Assembly: GCA_942491945.1 (NCBI GenBank)
Contig: CALODD010000088.1
Span: forward strand, 1-12,022
From: JAJDYQ01 sp942491945
Lineage (GTDB): Bacteria > Pseudomonadota > Gammaproteobacteria > JAJDYQ01
Direction: 5' to 3'
DNA: 12,022 bases
Below, in pieces: positions 6,876 to 12,022 of the stretch. The notes beneath the pieces are model-generated. The model ran no database searches. It saw only the letters and a program-made list of their open reading frames with translations, and was not told the origin of the DNA. Position 1 is the first letter of the stretch. Every line of letters begins with the position of its first letter. The position numbers were made by a program, and so were the translations under genes.

Positions 6876-7931
6876 ATGTATGGCATGCTGAAAGAAGTTG
6901 CGTCACCACCACAGAATTTAGCACCACGTATTGCGGCTCGCTTGAAAGTTATGTCGCGCATGAATATTGCTGAACGACGCGTGCCTCAGGATGGTCGCAT
7001 TAAGCTTAAGATATCTAAAAGTCGCTCCATTGATTTTCGTGTAAACACATGTCCAACCTTGTTTGGCGAAAAACTCTGTTTACGTATTTTAGACCCATCA
7101 AGCGCTCAAATGGGTATCGATGCACTCGGTTACGAGCCGGAGCAAAAACAGATCTTTCTCGACAACCTGATGAAACCATACGGTATGTTTCTTGTAACAG
7201 GGCCTACAGGTAGTGGTAAGACTGTATCTCTTTATACCGGTGTTAATATCCTAAACACCGTTGATCGCAATATATCAACCGCGGAGGATCCCGTAGAAAT
7301 CAATCTACCTGGCGTTAATCAGGTCAATGTTGACGAAAAAACCGGTATGGACTTCTCTGCAGCGCTAAAAGCCTTCCTACGTCAGGATCCAGATATCATT
7401 CTAGTAGGTGAGATTCGTGACCTAACGACTGGAGGCATTGCCATCAAAGCCGCGCAAACCGGCCATATGGTTATGTCCACCCTACATACCAACGACGCAC
7501 CGCAAACTATCACTCGTATGGTGAACATGGGAATTCCGCCATTCAATATTGCTTCTGCAGTCAATGTCATTATTGCGCAGCGTTTGGGGCGACGCCTACA
7601 TGGAGACAGCAAAGTCGTTGCAGAAATTCCCAAAGAAGCACTAATGAAAGAAGGGTTTACAGAAGAAGATTTAGCTAACCCTGATTTCAAACTCTATTCC
7701 CCAGGTGACACCGAAGAATGCCCAGGTGGCTATAAGGGACGTGTTGGTATCTATCAGGTTATGCCTGTTTCCGAGGATATGGGACGACTCATTATGCAAG
7801 ATGCGAACGCCTACGAATTAGCTGACCAGGCTACCAAAGAAGGTATTCCAGATATTCGCAGGTCAGGTCTGGTTAAAGCAATGCAGGGGGTTACTAGTCT
7901 TGAAGAAATCAACCGAGTGACAGTCGAATAA
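6876..7931 (+). CDS. pilB: PilB C-terminal ATPase fragment (351 residues if restarted at this ATG)
   Basis: The motor domain of PilB. In full-gene numbering, Walker A is G329-P-T-G-S-G-K-T336, the Asp box lies in STAEDPVE, Walker B is in D391-PDIILVGEIRD402 and the His box lies in TGHMVMSTLHTND. The ATG at 6876 is 15 bases after the TAA and has no visible ribosome binding site, so translation would need reinitiation or readthrough. Compared with family patterns I know, several sites deviate: RMYG instead of RxDG (Tyr222), RDLTTGG instead of RDxETA (Thr404), and HGDS and TEEC in place of the two CxxC pairs that usually bind zinc. The rest is closely PilB-like, so it diverged recently or the changes are tolerated. 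Confidence 0.75.
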   Translation: MYGMLKEVASPPQNLAPRIAARLKVMSRMNIAERRVPQDGRIKLKISKSRSIDFRVNTCPTLFGEKLCLRILDPSSAQMGIDALGYEPEQKQIFLDNLMKPYGMFLVTGPTGSGKTVSLYTGVNILNTVDRNISTAEDPVEINLPGVNQVNVDEKTGMDFSAALKAFLRQDPDIILVGEIRDLTTGGIAIKAAQTGHMVMSTLHTNDAPQTITRMVNMGIPPFNIASAVNVIIAQRLGRRLHGDSKVVAEIPKEALMKEGFTEEDLANPDFKLYSPGDTEECPGGYKGRVGIYQVMPVSEDMGRLIMQDANAYELADQATKEGIPDIRRSGLVKAMQGVTSLEEINRVTVE

Positions 7932-7945
7932 CAAATGGATAACTG

Positions 7946-9163
7946 ATGGCCGCGAAAAAAAATAATGACTTAGCCTTTGCATATGAAGGCAAAGATAAGC
8001 AAGGCCGCATGGTTAAGGGGGAAGTCGTTAGCCCTTCAGAGGCTATTGCCAAAGCTCAACTACGCAAACAAGGCATAACTCCAAATAAATTAAAACAAAA
8101 AAGGAAAAAAGCTGCGGGTAAAAAAATTACTGCCGGCGAAATAGCTGTTTTCGCCCGACAACTCACAACTATGATGCGTGCTGGCGTCCCAATGATTCAA
8201 GCATTTGAAATTGTTGGGCGCGGCCACGATAACCCGAATATGCAAGACCTCATTCTTGCAATTAAGAGCGATGTAGAAGGCGGCATAAATTTAGCAGATG
8301 CATTGGAAAAGCATCCACTTCAATTTGATGATCTATTCGTACAATTAGTACGCGCAGGTGAACAATCTGGTGCTCTCGAAAGCTTACTAGAAAAAGTTGC
8401 CACCTATAAAGAAAAGAATGAGGCCCTAAAAGGAAAAATCAAGAAAGCAATGTTTTACCCCATAGCAGTCGTAGTCATTGCAATGATAGTAAGTGCAATC
8501 CTTCTAATATTTGTTGTACCTCAGTTCAAGTCTGTTTTTGCTAGTTTTGGAGCTGAATTACCCACCTTTACACTAATGGTCATCGGGCTATCGGAATGGA
8601 TGCAACAATGGTGGTTTCTTATGGCCCTAGGCATCTCCGGTATTATTTATGTATTTATCGAAGCTAATAAGAGGTCTAAAAAGTTTCATCGGCTTTTAGA
8701 CCGCATAATTCTAAAGATACCTATTGTAGGACCAATTCTCGTTCAAGCTACTATAGCAAGATTTGCAAACACTATGGCCACTATGTTTGCAGCTGGTGTC
8801 CCCCTTGTTGAGGCTATGGACTCTGTTGCCGGAGCTTCTGGAAATGTCATTTATGAAGAAGCCATCATGCTTATGAAAGACGATATTGCAGCTGGCACAC
8901 AATTACAAACATCCATGCGAACACATGGTTCAGATTTATTTCCCAATATGGTTATTCAAATGATCTCAATCGGTGAAGAATCTGGCCAGCTTGATAATAT
9001 GCTGAACAAGGTCGCTGATTTCTATGAAGAGATTGTTGACAATGCTATTGATGGATTAACATCTCTCCTAGAGCCATTGATTATGGTTTTCCTTGGTGTC
9101 GTTGTCGGTGGTCTTGTTGTTGCCATGTACCTGCCTATTTTCAAACTAGGTTCTGTAGTTTAA
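7946..9163 (+). CDS. pilC: Type IV pilus inner-membrane platform protein PilC
   Basis: PilC is the integral membrane platform on which PilB and PilT act during pilin assembly and disassembly. The 405-residue length is typical. It has two tandem T2SF domains: the first about 67-190 (ARQLTTMMRAGVPMIQAF, later GEQSGALE), the second about 270-392 (ARFANTMATMFAAGVPLVEA, later GEESGQLD). Membrane segments lie at about 171-192, 222-239 and 376-398, and the protein ends in the characteristic MYLPIFKLGSVV. No lesions are seen, unlike the gene before it. A weak TGGA six bases before the start is the likely ribosome binding site. The 14-base gap after pilB and 41 bases before pilD indicate one transcript. 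Confidence 0.97.
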   Translation: MAAKKNNDLAFAYEGKDKQGRMVKGEVVSPSEAIAKAQLRKQGITPNKLKQKRKKAAGKKITAGEIAVFARQLTTMMRAGVPMIQAFEIVGRGHDNPNMQDLILAIKSDVEGGINLADALEKHPLQFDDLFVQLVRAGEQSGALESLLEKVATYKEKNEALKGKIKKAMFYPIAVVVIAMIVSAILLIFVVPQFKSVFASFGAELPTFTLMVIGLSEWMQQWWFLMALGISGIIYVFIEANKRSKKFHRLLDRIILKIPIVGPILVQATIARFANTMATMFAAGVPLVEAMDSVAGASGNVIYEEAIMLMKDDIAAGTQLQTSMRTHGSDLFPNMVIQMISIGEESGQLDNMLNKVADFYEEIVDNAIDGLTSLLEPLIMVFLGVVVGGLVVAMYLPIFKLGSVV

Positions 9164-9204
9164 TTCGCGACATACTTTCTCAATATCAATTCACAAGATA
9201 TAAG

Positions 9205-10080
9205 ATGGATTTGCTTCAGTACATCACTGACCATTCGCTATCATTAGTTATTATTGGCCTACTTATCGGTGCAAGTATCGGTAGTTTTCTAAACGTAGTG
9301 ATACACCGACTGCCTCTAATGATGTACAAAGAATGGTCAGAACAATGTGAAGGATTACAAACTGATCCAAATCTCGAAAATTTACCGGAGGGTAACCTAT
9401 CACTAGCTAGTCCCTCATCACGGTGCCCTCACTGCCATTCAAACATCCCTGCATATCATAATATACCCATACTAAGCTATCTACTTCTTAGAGGGCAATG
9501 CTCTAATTGCAACCAGTCATATACTTCTCGATATTTTTATGTCGAGCTGCTTTGTGCCTTGCTTGGTGGATACTTGCTTTATCAATTTGGCATCTCAATA
9601 TATTCGGCGTTTCTGCTTTTATTTACCTTTTTTCTCATTCCACTTATTTTCATCGATGTAGACCATAAATTACTACCAGATAATATCACCTACTTACTTT
9701 TATGGTCTGGTGTGATTGCCAGCCTATCTGGATATGGTCTTGTTCTAAATGATTCAATATTAGGCGTGATCATAGGTTATCTATCATTGTGGAGTGTCTA
9801 TATTATATTTAAGGTGATTACTGGCAAAGAAGGCATGGGACATGGAGACTTTAAACTCCTTGCTGCGATTGGTGCCTGGGTTGGCTGGCAACAATTACTC
9901 ACTGTCATTTTATTATCGTCTTTGAGCGGTACGATTATCGGTATCTTTTTAATGATTAAAGCGAAAAGTAATAAGCAGCCTATGTCCTCTATACCTTTTG
10001 GACCATTCCTGGCCATTGGTGGCTGGATAACCTTATTCTGGGGTACACAACTAACTCAACTGTACTTTTCTATGTTTTAA
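9205..10080 (+). CDS. pilD: Type IV prepilin peptidase / N-methyltransferase PilD
   Basis: PilD is an inner-membrane aspartic protease that removes the leader of prepilins and of type II secretion pseudopilins, then methylates the new N-terminus. It has 291 residues with multiple hydrophobic helices. The first, with GASIGSFLNVVIHRLP at 22-37, is a family signature. A cytoplasmic loop carries a zinc tetracysteine, Cys74, Cys77, Cys99 and Cys102. The catalytic aspartates lie in FIDVDHKLLPD (Asp151/Asp153 region) and in the GxGD motif G212-H-G-D215. The stop TAA (10078-10080) is directly followed by the coaE ATG in the same frame. No pilin gene is in the window, so its substrates are encoded elsewhere. 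Confidence 0.97.
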   Translation: MDLLQYITDHSLSLVIIGLLIGASIGSFLNVVIHRLPLMMYKEWSEQCEGLQTDPNLENLPEGNLSLASPSSRCPHCHSNIPAYHNIPILSYLLLRGQCSNCNQSYTSRYFYVELLCALLGGYLLYQFGISIYSAFLLLFTFFLIPLIFIDVDHKLLPDNITYLLLWSGVIASLSGYGLVLNDSILGVIIGYLSLWSVYIIFKVITGKEGMGHGDFKLLAAIGAWVGWQQLLTVILLSSLSGTIIGIFLMIKAKSNKQPMSSIPFGPFLAIGGWITLFWGTQLTQLYFSMF

Positions 10081-10683
10081 ATGAAAACCTTCATAGTCAG
10101 TGGGAATGCAGGTAGTGGTAAAACCACACTGTTAGAGCACCTCAAAAACCATGGTATTCAAATTATATCCTCAGATTGCATTAACGCTCTTTTAAACCAG
10201 CACTCTACTTTTATCAGAGATTGGATACAGGAACTTGTAAACTATCAAAGCCCTAAAAAAGGCATTCAAGTTAATAAAGAAATAATCAGAAACCTACTTA
10301 CTTCCAGCTCAGAGTTTAAGGCTGACCTGGAACATCTTTTACACGCGGTAATTTACCAGAATATTGAATTACATCGTTCGACAACGGCAGCATCCAAACC
10401 CATCGCGATTGAAATACCCCTTTATTTTGAATCGAAATACCGGCTAACTGATATACACCATATTATTATTATAACTGCTGATCGTAAAACCCTACTAAAA
10501 CGTCTAACTCAGCGACCCTCGCTAGATGATAGATCGGCTAAGAATTTACTACATACTCAATCAACCGATGAATTAAAATTTATTCATACTAGCGATATAG
10601 TAATAAACGATAAAGATGAGCTAATATACACTCAGATCCTGACAAAACTTCAACACCACTTATCTCCGAGCATTGATATCTAA
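10081..10683 (+). CDS. coaE: Dephospho-CoA kinase, divergent
   Basis: CoaE phosphorylates dephospho-CoA with ATP, the last step of coenzyme A synthesis. The 200-residue length, P-loop G8-N-A-G-S-G-K-T15, Asp32 in GIQIISSD (matching the catalytic Asp33 of other CoaE) and Arg145 in LKRLTQR support the call, as does the position between pilD and zapD. The sequence is more divergent than usual: the P-loop is GNAGSGKT rather than GGIGSGKS, the DAD motif is SSD, and LLHP is LLHA (Ala89). Its ATG abuts the pilD stop (TAAATG) with no visible ribosome binding site, so translation probably depends on reinitiation after pilD. If it is the only copy it must be functional. Confidence 0.88.
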   Translation: MKTFIVSGNAGSGKTTLLEHLKNHGIQIISSDCINALLNQHSTFIRDWIQELVNYQSPKKGIQVNKEIIRNLLTSSSEFKADLEHLLHAVIYQNIELHRSTTAASKPIAIEIPLYFESKYRLTDIHHIIIITADRKTLLKRLTQRPSLDDRSAKNLLHTQSTDELKFIHTSDIVINDKDELIYTQILTKLQHHLSPSIDI

Positions 10684-11445
10684 ATGACCGACTCACTTGC
10701 TTTTGAATTTCCTCTCGGAGAGTTCGTTCGGACCTGCTTGAAAATTGATCGTCTAAATCAACTATTTATTCGGCAATCCGCTTCGCAATCCGATGCCGAC
10801 AACCGTAACTTGCTGTTTCACGTAATAGAATTATACAACCTGGTTTCTCGGCCGGAACTGAAAAATGAGTTAATCAAAGAAATTGAGAAACGAATTCTTA
10901 AGCTAACAAAATTGAAATCCTCACCAAATATCGACTCATCGGCCCTCTCTTCAACATTGAACCAACTTGAAAAGACATTATCGCATCTAAAATCTATACC
11001 AACGGACAGTTATTCACAGCCACTACCGTATCTTATTGATTCGGTAAAGCAGCGACTATCCATACCGGGGGGACAGTTTGAATTTGACCTACCTATGTTT
11101 CATTTCTGGCTACAGCATAATAAAAATAATTGTTCGCGAGACATACTAAATAGTATGGCCGCGTTCCAGCCCATCATTGATACCGCTGGAATTTTACTAG
11201 ACTTTCTACGGCAATCTGCGACCGCAGCTAACCATATTACTGAGAATGGCATCTACCAGCTAACTGACAGCAATGATTACGAATTACTCATTATCAATCT
11301 TGATGAAAAATACAATGTATACCCAGAAATTAGCGGCGGCAGACACCGTGTATTCATTCGTTTTCTAAAATACCTGAATATGGACGAGAAACCTCAGCAA
11401 GCTAGTCAGAACATAGAATTTCAACTCACCTGCTGCAAGTTATAG
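10684..11445 (+). CDS. zapD: Cell division protein ZapD (YacF)
   Basis: ZapD binds the C-terminal tail of FtsZ and bundles its filaments at midcell in the cytoplasm. It has 253 residues, similar to E. coli ZapD. Recognisable blocks are FEFPLGEFVRTCLKID (7-22), RLSIPGG (124-130) with FDLP (134-137), WL at 142-143, LLDFLRQSA (171-179), YPEISGG (213-219) and the ending FQLTCCKL. The ATG directly follows the coaE TAA in the same frame, with no clear ribosome binding site, repeating the pilD-coaE arrangement. In E. coli yacG and mutT lie between zapD and secA. Here neither is present, and the zapD stop (TAG, 11443-11445) touches the stop of convergent secA. Confidence 0.95.
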   Translation: MTDSLAFEFPLGEFVRTCLKIDRLNQLFIRQSASQSDADNRNLLFHVIELYNLVSRPELKNELIKEIEKRILKLTKLKSSPNIDSSALSSTLNQLEKTLSHLKSIPTDSYSQPLPYLIDSVKQRLSIPGGQFEFDLPMFHFWLQHNKNNCSRDILNSMAAFQPIIDTAGILLDFLRQSATAANHITENGIYQLTDSNDYELLIINLDEKYNVYPEISGGRHRVFIRFLKYLNMDEKPQQASQNIEFQLTCCKL

Positions 11446-12022
11446 TTAGCTGGCCTTACCGTGGCAGTGCTTGTACTTTTTACCTGATCCACAAGGACAT
11501 GGATCATTTCTTCTTACTTTAGCACCAGAACTGACTACAGTTTCCTGCTTTTCTTCAGGAGGTGGCGCCAGAATCTGATCAACATCCAGGCGAGACAAAA
11601 TCGATATTACATCTCGTTTAATTCCATCAAGCATTTCAGAAAACATTCTGAATGCCTCTTTCTTATATTCCTGCTTTGGGTTTTTCTGAGCATAGCTATG
11701 TAGACCAATCCCCTGACGCAAATAGTCCATCGCAGATAGATGATCTTTCCAGTTTGAATCAAGGACACTTAACATCACGTCTTTTTCTATGCTAGTACTG
11801 ATCTCTTCACCTAAACGATCACGTTTATCCTGATATAATCCCATTGTTTCCTGATGAATCTCTTCAATGAGCGTTTCTTCATAAAGCGCTTCGTTTTCTT
11901 CGAGTTTTTTACGTACGGGTATATTCAACCCGAACACTTCAAATAACTCTTTCTCTAAACCTTCCAGGTTCCATTGCTCCTCCAGGCTACCTTGCTGGAT
12001 ATGACTTGCACAGACAGCACCA
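11446..12022 (-). CDS. secA: Preprotein translocase ATPase SecA, C-terminal part (cut by window edge)
   Basis: SecA is the ATPase that pushes unfolded preproteins through SecYEG. The frame is open from the window edge to the TAA at 11446, about 191 residues, so it is not limited to the shorter stretch beginning at the GTG codon at 11937. It covers the end of the helical wing and scaffold domains: SLEEQWNLEGLEKEL, then VMLSVLDSNWKDHLSAMDYLRQGI, a near-invariant SecA block, and YAQKNPKQEYKKEAF. A short linker leads to the zinc-binding tail NDPCPCGSGKKYKHCHGKAS, which binds SecB and ribosomes in other species. The three cysteines and one histidine of the zinc site are present. The N-terminal motor lies beyond the window. 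Confidence 0.98.
   Translation of the reverse strand, partial: GAVCASHIQQGSLEEQWNLEGLEKELFEVFGLNIPVRKKLEENEALYEETLIEEIHQETMGLYQDKRDRLGEEISTSIEKDVMLSVLDSNWKDHLSAMDYLRQGIGLHSYAQKNPKQEYKKEAFRMFSEMLDGIKRDVISILSRLDVDQILAPPPEEKQETVVSSGAKVRRNDPCPCGSGKKYKHCHGKAS

Larger units (their letters stand above)
6216..7931 (+). pseudogene. pilB: Type IV pilus extension ATPase PilB, interrupted by one in-frame stop
   Basis: Read through a single TAA at 6858-6860, this is one continuous 571-codon frame with the usual length and domain order of PilB, the cytoplasmic hexameric ATPase that drives pilus extension. No frameshift is needed: both halves share a frame, and the 15 bases after the stop encode RVRFR, which belongs to the conserved block FEPYEKxYRVRFR. 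The TAA therefore replaces a tyrosine codon (TAC or TAT) at position 215. The 3' part also lacks several normally conserved residues. Start: TAAGG at 6205-6209 lies six bases before the ATG. pilC follows 14 bases after the final stop. The gene may be a real pseudogene, a split gene restarted at 6876, or a sequence error. TAA ends several neighbouring genes normally, so code reassignment is unlikely. Confidence 0.85.

Noticed and set aside
1..12022. Mobile elements, CRISPR arrays, tRNA or rRNA genes
   Set aside because: No transposase-like proteins, repeat-spacer pattern or RNA-gene signatures were seen; the window is nearly all chromosomal housekeeping genes.

Overview
The window looks like the chromosome of a gammaproteobacterium of moderate GC (mid-40s percent by eye). 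The block pilB-pilC-pilD-coaE-zapD convergent with secA matches the gammaproteobacterial order seen in E. coli around secA/yacF/coaE/hofBC. The orn/rsgA neighbourhood and ArgG are also typical of that class. I cannot name the genus. The window holds 13 genes (11 complete, two cut by the window edges); one of the 11, pilB, is interrupted. Gene density is very high, and I see no mobile elements, CRISPR arrays, rRNAs or tRNAs.

Layout. Positions 1-334 (-) hold the N-terminal part of an unrecognised single-pass membrane protein with an unusual methionine-cored heptad pattern. Diverging from it, 491-1542 (+) is a two-gene unit: a glutaredoxin and an exported dienelactone-hydrolase-like enzyme. A UUCG-capped hairpin (1549-1568) lies between that unit and the convergent orn gene (1583-2131, -). 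Divergent from orn runs a compact cluster at 2230-4731: a Ste24-like M48 membrane protease, a tiny monohaem cytochrome c without an obvious sixth haem ligand, and the ribosome-assembly GTPase rsgA. argG (4733-5956, -) converges on rsgA with one base between the stop codons.

From 6216 to 11445 (+) runs a type IV pilus assembly operon continuing into housekeeping genes: pilB, pilC, pilD, coaE and zapD. PilB powers pilus extension, PilC is the inner-membrane platform and PilD processes prepilins. CoaE makes coenzyme A and ZapD bundles FtsZ. pilD, coaE and zapD share one frame, separated only by TAA codons directly followed by ATG. zapD ends base-to-base against the convergent 3' end of secA (11446 to beyond 12022, -).

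The most notable observation is in pilB. A single TAA at codon 215 interrupts an otherwise continuous 571-codon frame, where homologues have tyrosine. The downstream part also departs from the family at several normally conserved sites: Tyr for Asp in the RxDG motif, Thr for Glu after the Walker B region, and three of the four zinc cysteines missing. Either pilB is decaying (or is split) in this organism, or the sequence carries an error at the stop. I found no clearly new multi-gene system; the interest lies in pilB, the cytochrome, the methionine-rich coil and the gene junctions.
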